From: Diphasiastrum complanatum
Taxonomy: Eukaryota > Streptophyta > Lycopodiopsida > Lycopodiales > Lycopodiaceae
DNA length: 64,000 bases
NCBI GenBank assembly: GCA_029204225.1
Contig: CM055106.1
Location: forward strand, 10,954,539-11,018,538
Direction: 5' to 3'
Shown here in pieces: positions 1 to 11,472 of this stretch (the stretch's first letter is position 1; each line of letters begins with the position of its first letter). The notes beneath the pieces were generated by a model. That model did no database searches. It was given only the letters and a program-made list of their open reading frames with translations, and was not told where the DNA came from. Made by a program: the position numbers and the translations under genes.

Positions 1-1201
1 CTTGCTTAATGCCACTAGCTATGCACTTATCATTTTTCAAGATGGAACAAACTCCATTCTTGAAATGTAAGCAAGTTTCTTGAAATGGTAGGAATATACA
101 AAACATTATCTAGATCTATCCTTTTAGATGTGCCTAAGCAAAGAGGAATAGATCCTATAGCATCTGTCTTGCATTCTTGATCACTAGTAGTGTATATTGA
201 CTTCTTAGAGTCATTACAAGAGAGAAGAGTAGAAAAATAATGCTTGTTAAAAGACATCTGGGAACTAGCCCCACTATCTATCCACCATGTGTCATGACTT
301 GAAGTTGGTGTAGATGCAATAATTAAGGATGTGTTGAATCCATCCCCATCTTCTTCCTCTTGAGCAATGTTGCCTTGATCTCCATTTGCTTGTTGATTCT
401 TCTTCAAGTAACATTCTGAGGCAAAGTGTCCTTTCTTCCCACAAAAGAAACACTTGAGCTTTGCCTTGTTCTTCACTTTGCCTTTGGAAGTTGATCCTCC
501 ATTCTTCATCTCGGCCTCCTTGCCTTGATTCTTTTTGAATGGATGTTGTTTCTTCTTGCCTTTGGATGTAAAATTTGCTTTCTCCTCTCCTCCATTGAGT
601 GACATGCCTCCCATTCTTGTCTTGAGGTGCAGGATTCTACTCTCCTCGGCCACAAGAACATTGTGCAACTTTTCAATGGATGGAAGAGTGCCTTGAATAG
701 CAAATGATTGGACCAAATTGGTGAACTCATCACCTAGGCCATTCAATATGATCTGTACTAGCTCTTGATCTTGGATCTTTTCTCCTATAGCACTCAATTC
801 CTTGTTAAGAGAATTGATCCTACGGACCTACTCTTGTCCACTCTCTTCACTTCCTTTCATGCTTTGAAAGACTTGATTTCTTAGCATGAGGATTCTTGAA
901 GTGTTATTGGATTCATAGATACTCTTTAATGAATCCCAAGCCTCTTTTGATGAGGCACAAGAAGACACCTCCTTCAAGAGGTCATTGCATACATTCAACT
1001 TTATGCAATGTAGAGCTAATCTTACTCTCTTCTTGTATTTGGTTTGTTCTTGGGCAGCTTGAGGCTCTTCCTCAACTCCTAGAACTATTTCAAAGAGGTT
1101 AGGATCACTAGGAGTGATTCTATCCTCACTTTCCAAGTGGAATAATTTGTGGTAGTGAGTCTCTCACTTGATTCCGACAAATAACCACCCATGGATGACA
1201 T
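1..1201 (-). pseudogene. Ty1/copia gag-protease remnant, cut by the window edge
   Basis: This is the 5' coding part of a copia retrotransposon on the minus strand. The gag start is probably the ATG at 1201; its first residues contain TTTNYSTWKVRIESLL, a typical copia gag N terminus. A frameshift near 1136 leads into a UBN2-type gag frame (1136-828), which ends at a TAG at 828-830. The same frame then resumes from 827 to 30. This second part carries a CX2CX4HX4C zinc knuckle (CFFCGKKGHFASEC, about 375-415) and then the protease start WWIDSGASSQ with the catalytic DSG. Another frameshift near 50 moves the reading into a frame continuing off the left edge (NGVCSILKNDKC). One stop and two frameshifts make it non-functional. 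The family assignment is firm; the exact start is inferred. Confidence 0.85.
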
Positions 1202-3604
1202 TGTAGAATGAACGCTCTTCTAAAATCACAAAGATTTATGAATTTTAAAGATCTCTGAAAGGCATAAATCTCACAAGATTGCCTATAGCCTTGTCTCTAT
1301 CAAACTAGCACACAAGCTTGAATGATACACAATTAGATCTTGACAAAAATTCCTAGCTTTCACTCTCACAAAATTTTTTTGCTTTACACTTTTCTTAAAG
1401 GTTTCACTTCAACTAAGGATCTAAACAAATCAGCCTCTTAGAAGCACCAAGTACATAGGTTCTTCATAGCAATCATTCAATAAAATCACAATTCTATTGA
1501 CTAGAAATCTCACAAAAGTGTAGAATGCAAAAGTCTCATCAATCTCATTAGCAAAATGATGATCCTTTTATGGATCAAGTACATCCATGAGTCTGGTACA
1601 GTCCAGCAGGTCTTCACACGTGTGAAGAGTGCCACATCTCTCAGATCTATCCATTTGATCCATCCTTGATCCTTATCCAAAGTTGACCTTCTAGAATATG
1701 GCTGAAATCCAAAGAGCTAGTCTCCTAGAATATAGGAATATTCCCTACAAAATAGGATCTAAGGAAAATGGTCAACTCTTATCTTCTAGAACTCTATACA
1801 CACGTGTGAACATCCACTTTCCATGTGGGAGCATTTATTGATGCACATGCAAGGATAAGCTAACTTCTAGGTGACTAGTCAACTTGACTAAAAACTAGTC
1901 ATATCATGTTCACACTTGACTTGATTGATACAAAATCAAAGTAACATTCCTCTAAGCTCTCGAGTTGTTCGAGTAGCTAATCAATGGTTGATACTACTTA
2001 GGACTTAGAAATTTCCTTAGCAGTGACAATGGTAGCTGGGGGTGCAAGAGAAGGATCCCAGTCCAACTCTTTTTCATGCTTATCTATGAGGTCACGATCA
2101 TTCATAACAACTTCTACCATATTTGCCTTCGCTTCAATGCTTCTAGCATCAGTAGAGTTAGGGCCCTGCATATTAGTAGAGTCAGGCTAACTTTTCACAT
2201 CAAGCAAATACTTGAGCATATTGTATTGAAGATCTAGCATTGTACTTTTGGTGTGACATTGTTGAACATACATTGAAATTCTCCTTCATACAATGAAAAC
2301 TTAACCATACTACCAATCCTTGAATTGATGTAGTTGTAAATTCGATCCTTTTGTGACACTTTGTAGATCTTTTCATTCCTTCCATTTGACAACTAGAAGA
2401 TGGGCGTGATTAATTTATTATATCATGATTGTACAATAGTGGATTCTCATTGACCTGTATCACAAAGCCACATGATCTTGCATAGTTTCTTAGCTTGTTT
2501 AATGTAGGTAAACATTATATAAGAAACATAATTTTCAATATCTCATTAATGATATTTGCATGCTTGGGGGAAGGTGTTGGTGCAAGTTGCAATAGAAAAA
2601 AAAATTGTGTGGATATCCATTACTATTATCATGCCTTGTCATTGTACAAAAACTTTCTCCTAAATAAGAATAAGAATCTATACTATGAATCAATTTGAGT
2701 TCAATAAAAACATCAAGATCCCAAAATGTCTTTATGTGTTTAGTAAGATAAACAAGCAAAGAGCAACATGTTGATATTAATTAGCCAAATTTAGAATATG
2801 ATGTATACATTGAGATTTTATGTGATTGTAAATTTGCCTCTCTTGAGGAATTGAATAAACTAGATAAGAGTAGTCAGTCACTATTTAATTGAAGAATTGT
2901 GACTTATATTAGTGTATATATTACACAATTCTTTATGCAAAAAACATATGTCTTCATATAAGATTTGTAAATGGGTAGTAGTTAGCATAAAGATCCAATA
3001 AACGATTATCTTCAATCGAATAAGAGCAATTCCAAGGATGAATCACTGATAACATTTGATTCTATTTCATTGTATCAGAGAAATTGTTGAAATGTCAAAC
3101 ATTATTCAATTGAGAAGTTTAGAACAGTATTTTAGGAAAAAGAAATACTAGTTTGAATCTATATAGCGCAAAATATCATTAATAGATAGAGGCTTTCACA
3201 TGAGCACAATACTTTAACCTCAGGAGAAAATCCAATCTTAGAACATCTGATACCACAAACTGGTAAACTAGAAAACTAAAATCCACACTACGTTCTTCTC
3301 TACTTAGATGCAGCTAAAATACAACTAGATTGCTTATATAGCTCTTGGAACATAAACCTAAAGTATTAGGTATATCACAATAAAGCACGCAAGCTATAAT
3401 GGGTGCATGTATGTAGCTCAATTCAACTCTTTCAAGTAGCATATATCATTTACATTTCTACCATTGAAAATTAATAAAAATATAAATATGGTAAATTTAA
3501 AAAGAAAAGAAAAAAAAAGAACTTGAAAACATTATTTGTAAGAGGATTCTAAATCTATCTTGTCAGACATTCTTATGGAAACCTAAGTAGAGTACGAAGC
3601 GACT
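1202..3604. other. Non-coding stretch upstream of the copia gag; no gene recognised
   Basis: The part next to the gag start (about 1300-1990) is where the 5' LTR of that minus-strand element should lie, but no clean LTR ends or second copy were found. It contains an 18-bp palindrome centred on a CACGTG box at 1611-1628. A short minus-strand open frame of about 62 codons at 1999-2187 (containing KANMVEVVMNDRDLIDKHEK) has no family I recognise. A TGGTATCAGA-like primer-site sequence lies near 3244-3256. The remainder is AT-rich and without supported features. Confidence 0.4.
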
Positions 3605-4140
3605 TGTCATGTGCCAAATCCAAAACTAATAGCAATTACAAAAGAAGTAAAGCTAGAAGCAAGAAAATAACAAGACAATCATGATAGCATATTAATAGAA
3701 AGCAAGAAACATGGAGAACTCAATGGAATCACAGTAGCAATGAAAGAAAGAGTACAAGCAATGGAAATGGAGCATTGATCATGTGGATAGGGCACATGAG
3801 ACCTAGCAATGGAGATCCTTATGGCTCACATTCACAAGGAAGCAAGAAGCTCTCACTTGCAAATGAGCCAAAAGATTCAAAAGTTGATGTCTCTTGCCTA
3901 GTTATAGACAATGCTCTTACTTAACTAAACATAACTATCTTGAAGGATAGTTAGCCCTTGTTAAGTATTATTTAGCCTACATTGGGCACTTAGTGGCCTA
4001 TGTTCCTTATTAATTTACTTTGAAGGGCCTAAAGAGGGACCACCTTGTTCTTAAGTCTAATAGCTCCTTTTGGGCCTACAAAGCTTACAATGGATACTTT
4101 GAGGAATTGATAAGCATGAATGTACTAAAAGTACATGACA
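3605..4140 (-). repeat. LTR of a minus-strand retrotransposon (family A)
   Basis: The block starts TGTCATGTGCC and ends GTACATGACA, so it has TG...CA ends inside short inverted termini. On the plus strand it is followed directly by CTCCCCCTACTT; read on the minus strand this is a purine-rich tract abutting the LTR start, as expected of a polypurine tract before a 3' LTR. An inverted relative at 15007-15531 matches it along almost its whole length, which defines the boundaries. The coding remnants at 4848-7213 lie on the side where its element body should be, but whether it belongs to the copia or the gypsy piece is not settled. Confidence 0.75.
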
Positions 4141-4150
4141 CTCCCCCTAC

Positions 4151-4847
4151 TTAAACATCTTTCTCCTCAAAAATGAAGACGCTTGTCTGATCAACTTGAT
4201 CACCTTGCTTAGGTTGTCATGATTGAGGATGTGTCAGCCAAAAACGTGTTGCCTCATTACAGATCCAACGTTGTCGAATTGAAGTCATTTTTTTGGCTTC
4301 AGATTGTAATTCTTGTTCCCATGGAGGATAATTGATGGTCAAAGAAGAGGTTGAAGAAGCACCATATTGCTTGTTGGCAACCAATCTGCATGGAATGGAT
4401 AGGGTGTATCGACACAATATTCCCTTTTGTCTGCTTCCTCGACATCATAACAAATTGGATGATCTATCCAATTCCCTCAGGATCATGTTTTAGCATTGCA
4501 TCTGGCAGTGCTATCCTAGAGATTTTGTCATGTTGCTTGATAGTCGCTTTACGTTCAATCCAAATGCTTTGACGATGACCATGAATCTTGCATTTGAATT
4601 GTTAAGATCCCACATGAGGGGGGGCATAATCAATTTTCAATATAGGAACCAATATGTTTGGATGGATCATCTCTGGAAATGACAATTGATATTTTGAATG
4701 GACATTCATTTCCAAGAATATTGAGTGAATGAGATGCTTGCAAAGAGTAATGATATCCCTTTCACTCAAAGTCTCCATGAAAAATCTTTTGTAGATTAGA
4801 TTATCATGTTCAAAAATATTGATATCTTGAATATTTTGAACCACAAA
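4151..4847. other. Internal retroelement sequence without recognisable domains
   Basis: This lies between the LTR and the copia integrase, where reverse transcriptase and RNase H would be expected, but I could not recognise either in any minus-strand frame. Short minus-strand frames exist (4217-4417 and 4602-4844); neither carries a motif I can name. A deletion or a later insertion has probably replaced the reverse transcriptase region. Confidence 0.4.
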
Positions 4848-6262
4848 CTAGAAATTGTGATATAATGGATCTTTGATTGTTTGTCTCATCTCATAGCTAG
4901 GACAACTCCCAGCTTGTATAATACAAGTGTCATCACATTCTGTTGTGCACTCTATACTGAATATAAAACATTCATATAGATCAGTTTTGTCTTGGTCTAT
5001 TAATCCCATTTTACAAGACGTTGTAGACAAATCTTCAAGTGGAATGTGGTGCGATAGTTCTTGTGATCTCAAGGAAGATGGGGTCCTTGAGTGAATTGCC
5101 TCATTGATAACTTCATTGCCTGAATTTTCCTTGACATTGCTCAGTTGAAAATCAATGTTGAAAACAAAAAAATTGTCCTCATGTGCATACGCGACACATC
5201 CTAATATGCGAACATGAGCTAGAGTCGGCGTGTTCTTCAACCATACTTTGTGTGGCATAGTGTTAGGATCGCTAGATTTGCCAATTCGATTCTGCAAGTA
5301 GTTGGCTGTGGCTACTACTTCAGCCCATAAGATTTTTGATGCCTTAGAATAGGCCATCATAGATCTTGTGGCTTCCATGAGCGTGCGGTTCCTTCTCTTG
5401 ACCACATCGTTGTGTTTCGGTGTGTAAGCTTCGGTCTTCATGTGTAAGATTCCACACTCATTGCAGAACTCCACGAATCAGTTAGAGATGTATTCTCTGC
5501 CTCTGTCGGTTCTTAGCTGCTTCACCTTCTTCTCGGTCCATTTCTCGTCAACCTAATTTACAAACTCTGTAAACTTGTCTAGTGCCTCAGATTTGTTATG
5601 AATGAAGTATATGGCAGCAAACTTGCTAAAGTCATCAATGAATGTGATGTAGTACTTTGAACCTCCAAGTGAGACTACGTCGAAAGGTTCACATATGTCA
5701 AAGTGTTTCATCTCCAAGAGCTCTGTTGTCTTGAACGAGTCTCTTGTGAAGGGTGTTCTTGACATCTTTCCTTTGTTACATGCTTCATGTGACTTCAGAC
5801 TGTTTGCATCTTTGATGCTTGCACCAGTCAATACTCCATTTTGACTGGCCTTGTATAGAGCCATCGTATTCATATGACATAGCCTTCTATTCCATAAGAT
5901 GTCAGTGGACTCGTGAATCTGGTGTGTTTGTTCAGTTGGAACTCATATCTTCAAATGGTACAAGTTTCCTTTGCGCCTTCCATGTGTGATCATGTGAGTG
6001 TTGTTTGCTTCAGTCACTTCACATGAATCATCTCCAAAGGTAACGCTCATGCATGCTGCATCAACCAACTTTGTGATTGCAAGTGGATGCATTGAAGCTC
6101 TACACTCAGTTTCAGCATGCCTCTTTTAATCCCATCTGAGGCTCTTGCTATTGAAACTAAACGTTCATTCCTCATCGAGAACACTCTATTAGTACCAACA
6201 TTTGTATACAAGTTGATAAGGACATTTGTTGCCCAGAGATTGGGATTGGGAAGTATGTGCAT
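4848..6262 (-). pseudogene. Ty1/copia pol remnant: GAG-pre-integrase and integrase
   Basis: Read on the minus strand from 6262, the first part (6262-6047) matches the region after protease. The piece 5873-5553 carries the GAG-pre-integrase segment followed by integrase (HFDICEPFDV, YYITFIDDFSKFAAIYF). After an in-frame stop near 5550 the integrase continues through RTDRGREYIS and a further stop to ECGILHMKTEAYTPKHNDVV and RNRTLMEATRSMM (5474-4848). The catalytic D-D-E region is therefore recognisable but split by at least two stops. The distal part (GKSSDPNTMPHKVWLK, VRILGCVAYAH) is the usual region after the copia integrase core. No reverse transcriptase follows. The element is dead; the family is clear from the order and motifs. 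Confidence 0.85.
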
Positions 6263-6484
6263 TTCGTCGATTTAGAGAATACATCTCCCATTACTGAACA
6301 TGGCAATAATAACCCTCCCTATATCTTACAGAGCTCTTCAAACGCTTTTTCATTCATCACTAACACATATCATACTCTGGATCTGATCAAAGATTTGCCA
6401 AGCTTCAGTTATTGATTAATGGAATCAGTTCTATCTCGTGTTACAAAGGCTCCTAGGAGCTATGATGGTGACTGTATTTTTTAG

Positions 6485-7213
6485 TTACCACTTGTGTAAA
6501 AAATAATTAGCACAATACAAGAAATGGAGCAAAGCAAAGATGGCCATCCATGGGTGCATAAGTTTCCCATTCCATTGCAAAAGTTGTTTTATGGCGATCC
6601 GTAGGTGCAATTTTAACCTGGTTGTAACCACTGAATCCATCCAAAAAATTGTAGGCTTCCACTCCGGCAAGGCGGTCCAATATGCTTTCAATAAAGGGTA
6701 ACAGAAAGTGATCCTCTCGTCCCACTTTGTTCTCGGTTTTTCCAATTTGTAGGATCCATATGATTTAAAATCTACTCATCTTTGAGTTCTGCATTTTCAT
6801 GACAAGGCGTGACTGACATGTATGAGGTCATCTTCAATTGGATCTGGTATTGGATTGGTTGATATCCAAGCTACATTCATCATGTTCACTAGAAAAGTGA
6901 TTGGCATATCCAAAGTTCGATCAGGTAAAGGAATCTCGCTCAATTCGGATTGACTATCTCATTGACACATATAGCCTGCTGTACAATCCACCGTTGCAAG
7001 AGCTTGGTTCCAATTGACAGTATTAGTTTGAGAGTCATAATGAGCTCCCAAATCTTTCACATGTCGATCACAGGTATGATCTGTTGTTGATGAATCATCA
7101 TCCCCTTTTTGGACCACTGGCTTGACAATCCAAGAGATTGGATCAACTTTGACTGCACGCTCACGATTCTCAAAAGTGATTTTTTCAATGCCCCAGTCAT
7201 GAATTACTTGCAC
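6485..7213 (-). pseudogene. Ty3/gypsy protease-to-reverse-transcriptase fragment
   Basis: The minus-strand frame 7213-6959 contains MQVIHDWGIEKITFENRERA, which resembles the segment after the gypsy aspartic protease. Frame 6725-6507 holds the start of a Ty3/gypsy reverse transcriptase: FLLPFIESILDRLAG, then YNFLDGFSGYNQVKIAP with the first catalytic aspartate in FLDGFSGYNQ, then KTTFAMEWETYAP. The YxDD box is missing because the piece ends near 6485. The two parts are in order but not in one frame, and much of the usual linker is gone. A gypsy piece directly abuts the copia integrase at its lower side, either through insertion or recombination. It is not functional. Confidence 0.8.
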
Positions 7214-7850
7214 AACTCGTAACTATGGACGTCTCAATAAAACACGATAAAAAACGATGAAGAGGATTAACTTGTCACACGAATATTCATTCTCATGAGA
7301 GCAATAGCATAGTTTTGATTCAAGCACATGCTTATGATTCAACATCTAACAATATGATCATATTAATCCTAATCCACCAAAGATAAAACCTACTTTTTTC
7401 TCTCTCTCTTTTCTCTCATAAAGAGTAATCCCAACAATTAGCAAATCCAAATAACATAAAAAATCCAAATAAAACATGAGAGATGAAACAAGGACATCCA
7501 ATTTCAATTTGACAAAGGTTCCCTCTGCTTTATTGAAATGAACATGTAAAATAAATGACAAAGTACCACTATATATTGTGGATTTTAGGGCTTTGGCCTC
7601 AAATCCTATTGGCCAATTTCTACCTCCCTTATTATTTGAAATTTGAAATTTGGGGGGAACCCTTTTTATTCTCTTACTTAACTATTAGGCCTTAAGACAT
7701 CTAATTTCAGCAAAAAGGCCTAAAGTCCTTTTATTAGCTTTTAACTAACCAAATAGCTATGTGATCATTGGGTTGGACTTACACATGCAGGGTACCAAAT
7801 CCCTCTCACTTCTTAACTTCTAATAAATGAATAATTTAATTAGGGTTGCC
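7214..7850. other. AT-rich intergenic stretch; nothing recognised
   Basis: No domain, RNA gene or repeat copy could be identified here. A short CT tract lies near 7396-7415. Confidence 0.5.
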
Positions 7851-8545
7851 TCAATATCTGCAAACGCTCCAACATATATACCTAAACATTTGCATAATCT
7901 GGAATAATCGTGCGTTGTCCACATTAAAATTCCATGAACAATGAATTTTCTTTGTGATAGGTCTTGAAATGTCATAAGCATGAATACCACTCCAAAGAAT
8001 GCACAATTTTTTAATCAAAGGTGCAAGGTACACATTCATGTTTTTGGCCTTGTATTTTCTTGGAATAAATAAAGTTAATAAAAAATGTCCCATTTTTATA
8101 CTCAACCATGGAGAAATATTATAATTAACAATTAGCACAACTGGCCATCTAGACCATTTTCTGGCTTGTATACTAAAAGGATCTACACCATTCATTGCAA
8201 GACCAAAATCTTAAATTGCAAAGCTCATTTTATAGCTCGGGTTATTTCTCTTGCATACGTTTCCAAACAAGTGATTCAATTGGTACTAACCTCATCAGTG
8301 GATTGATTTTTGAGATGCCAATTCATTAATTGTGCCAAGGACTTGCATTGCAATCATGGGATAATTGTAAAATGATGTAACACCTTTTGTGGGACTCTAT
8401 CTCCCTTGTACATCATCCCTATAACATGAAAAATTACATGTTGACATTGGAACTTTTCTAAATGCTCACCTTGATATAAAACATGATCTTCTGGACATGC
8501 ATGCTTTGTCTCGTAATCCATCATCCCGAGCATGTTTATCATCTT
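7851..8545 (-). pseudogene. CACTA (En/Spm) TNP2-type transposase remnant
   Basis: Minus-strand frame 8542-8354 contains HACPEDHVLYQGEH and then VPQKVLHHFTIIP, matching the cysteine-containing stretch and the conserved KVLxxFPLIPR segment of TNP2-like transposases (Transposase_21 family). After a region with stops and a frameshift, frame 8195-7851 contains MNGVDPFSIQARKWSRWPVV, then ISPWLSIKMGHFLLTLFIP and MNVYLAPLIKKLCILW. These correspond to the family motifs (DGxNPF, S..WPV, NLPPW, L.LIPGP, DVYLxPLIDEL) in the correct order. The order and spacing make chance unlikely. Several in-frame stops show it is inactive. I saw no CACTA terminal repeats close by. Confidence 0.75.
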
Positions 8546-9559
8546 TTGTACTTCTTCTTATTTTTTAAGTATCACATTATATTCTAGGACTATTCATTGC
8601 AATAAACTAAAGAATAATAATTTGTGTTAGAAAAAGAAAAAATAAACTTGTAAGCAAATTATAGTTATTAGTATACATGCGTTGTGTTACACGTTAGGTA
8701 CATACCCGAATAATGATTTGGCACTACAGTCAATTCATTTGTATATTGCTTGAATCTTTAGAATAAGACTTGATGTTGCCAGTTAAGAAATGGATGTTCT
8801 TGGATACAAATGAAGTATCCACCTTTCTGCGTAATGAAATCTAGTCCTCATCCATATAAATTTTTTCATGGACTTCATTTTCATTAAGAGGTGTGTGCGT
8901 AGAGTCATTAGGGATAACCAAGATAAAGGGCAAAAACAATTTGTTCATGTTATTTTCATTGGCAGTTTAATTCGGATTTATTTTTTTTCGAAATTTTTCT
9001 TGATTAGGGTTTTGAGATAATTTCCCTCAAACCTTGTCTTCCCTAAAATGCATCAATTACGTATACAAGTTCTAGATTAATGTATTTCGCTATGGTTTTG
9101 CACTGTTAACTATGTAATTGTTTGTAACATTATAACACTGAAAGAACGTGCGTTGCTTATGACAAATTATCATAATTTATGACGATTCATAAATTATGAG
9201 GCTCACGCCTCCAATAGTGGCTAGCTTAGCTCCTGAGAGAATGGCAAAACACAGGGTCTAGTCATTTGCAATTACATCAACTTTATCTCATGGAAGAGTT
9301 GATACAACTTAAACACACAATATTGTAATATTTACACATTGTATATTTGTTGATATTACTTTTACTATGCAAGTATAACAAGTTCTCTATATATCTTATG
9401 GAAGAGTTGACGCAACTTAAACATACTTCAGTTCAAGTGAAGCTTGGTGATAGGCTAGCCACAAAGAGCTAGGAAATATGATGAGTTCAGTAGGATCTTA
9501 TTGAACTTTTAAAAAGCAAAATAATGATCAATTAAGTATGCTGGTCTATTTACCTCTTC
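8546..9559. other. AT-rich stretch with a small hairpin and a direct repeat
   Basis: No coding domain is visible. There is a perfect 13-bp inverted repeat with a 4-base loop at 9170-9199 (TCATAATTTATGA and its complement). A roughly 30-bp direct repeat built around ATGGAAGAGTTGA.ACAACTTAAACA occurs near 9284-9314 and 9396-9424. Both could be subterminal sequence of a decayed DNA transposon, but that is only a suggestion. Confidence 0.45.
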
Positions 9560-10024
9560 TCATGGGTTGTATCTTGTGTAACCTTTCCGCATAGAACTTA
9601 AGGCAACGATGGAGTGAAATCTAGATGCTTCAGCAAATGAATTGACGATAGAAAAATGCTCAGGGAGGGATGTGCTAACAAAGCACCCCTGATCTGCGAT
9701 GTATGTGCTTGTGATCTCAAATGCAACAACAACAAGATCCGAAGAAAAGATGTTCCACGTAGGAATAGTCTCACCATATCCATAGTGCTTCATGCATAAT
9801 GAGGTGGGAAAATTTGCCCAAATAAACATGGTTGTGGCCTCTACATGGTTTTGATCAATTATTAACTTTGGATTAAGATTTAGGATTAAGAGGTGCTTCA
9901 ACTTTCTTGAAGGCTTGCTCTTGTCCTTTCTTGCAATTTTATGTATGTCAACTATGATAGCACACACTTCTTCTCTGGTCTCATATCGCAAGTCTGTCAG
10001 TAAAAAGTATATTACACTTATCAC
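9560..10024 (-). CDS. Unassigned open reading frame, 154 residues
   Basis: This is one uninterrupted frame from an ATG at 10024, longer than most non-repeat frames in the window. It contains a basic patch (KIARKDKSKPSRKLKH) and some hydrophobic stretches but no motif I recognise. The piece could be a decayed transposon segment, an exon of an unannotated gene, or chance. No promoter or splice context supports expression. It is listed because of its length only. Confidence 0.2.
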   Translation of the reverse strand: MISVIYFLLTDLRYETREEVCAIIVDIHKIARKDKSKPSRKLKHLLILNLNPKLIIDQNHVEATTMFIWANFPTSLCMKHYGYGETIPTWNIFSSDLVVVAFEITSTYIADQGCFVSTSLPEHFSIVNSFAEASRFHSIVALSSMRKGYTRYNP

Positions 10025-10744
10025 AACAAAGTTTGTTGTTTTTATAGTTTAATATGTTGGAGTAAAAAAATAGAAAAGTTAACGAAATGTTCTCAACAAC
10101 ACTTGTGGCTATCTAGTCTTCGAAGTCATCATTCACAAGTGTGCCTTGTAACTCCTCTCTATAGTCCACGACACATTTTGTCCTAAGCTCACCACTAGCT
10201 TGGCTTGAAATGCATGTCTTTTGGAGGTCGATCCTTGTGAGAGAGGTTCAGATTTACATGCTTTTCTTGTTGCAATGTTTGCCTCTGATCATATATGTCC
10301 TTTTCAAATGGGGGTATATGACCCTGGGGATAGTCTAACCACCAAGGGCACTTCTTTCACTCCCATGTTGAAATTAAACTAATTTTTCGTTCAGGAGGAT
10401 ACATGCTCTCAGGCCCATCAACAACCAACCAGTCACTAAAAATGCTCTTATAAAAAACACAATCAAATTTTGTCCACGTAAAATGGTGTGGAAGGCAAAC
10501 ATGTACACAAGTCTCTTGGTGTACATGACAATCTATGGTTGCTTGTCTACTTTGACTACGTTCCTCATATCTTTTTGGAAGTTCAAAAAAGCATGCAAGA
10601 AACGGAGTCATTGCATTTTAAAATATGCCTCATCCCCATCTAGAAGTCAAGAACCATTGTCAAAGAACAAGCGTACCACAATTTTCCTTGCCATCTTTGT
10701 CATTTGACACCAGTAAGTTTTCTTGTCCATATATCGACAAAAGT

Positions 10745-11063
10745 TTTGCGTTAGCCCAATTGTGTGAGACTCGACTCATATTGTATCACACACAATTGGT
10801 TAACAAACGTCGCCAAAAATCCTGGCACGATCGTCACCTGCGCAATAAAGATTTACACTTAGGTGATCAGGTGCTTCTTTACATGTCTAAGAAGCATCCA
10901 GAAAAACTAAAATTCAGAAGCGAAGGGCCTTATGTTATCAATAAAATCTTTTCTAATGGAGCAATCCAACTGCAAACACTTGACGGAGTACTCCTAGACA
11001 CTGTCGTCAATGGTGGTCATCTACGATGATATTACGAAGAGTTGTTTTTTGTTGACCCAATAT
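10745..11063 (+). pseudogene. Ty3/gypsy integrase C-terminal fragment
   Basis: The frame encodes FALAQLCETRLILYHTQLVN, then KSWHDRHLRNKDLHLGDQVL, LKFRSEGPYVINKIFSNGAI and LDTVVNGGHLR. After a TGA at 11027-11029 the same frame reads YYEELFFVDPI. These match the C-terminal end of Ty3/gypsy integrases (Q.K.WHD..I......GD.VLL, GPY.I..I...GAI.L, VNG.RLK.YY). Tat/Athila-like elements carry this ending, but the lineage is not proven here. The catalytic core is missing, so this is the 3' end of a truncated plus-strand pol gene. The unassigned frame at 11473 follows downstream in the same orientation. Confidence 0.8.
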
Positions 11064-11472
11064 AACTCCATCCCTCTTGTATATATTTATGTTACATTTT
11101 TTAATCTGATCTTTATTAGTGTTATTTTTTATTGTTATTTATTGTAGCCTTCCTACGGCTGCTTTCTGGCAATCTCCTTGCAAGCATACTTGATCTTGGC
11201 GCTCTTACACTCCATCAATCAGTCATTATTCACACACTCCGTCGTCCATCGACCATCACGCATTATCATTTTGAAACCATTCCGAGCACCATCATCAAAA
11301 ATATCACAAAACCTGATATCGCCAGAAGCTACAACTTTTCCATTCGAATCTTTTGCACATCGAAGCGTTGAGGGGTAGTGCCGCTGGAGCATGCATCACG
11401 CTCTAGTTTCACTATTGTGAAACACCATCTTCAGAACCATCACCATCACAACCTCCTTGACTCAAGCGCCAG

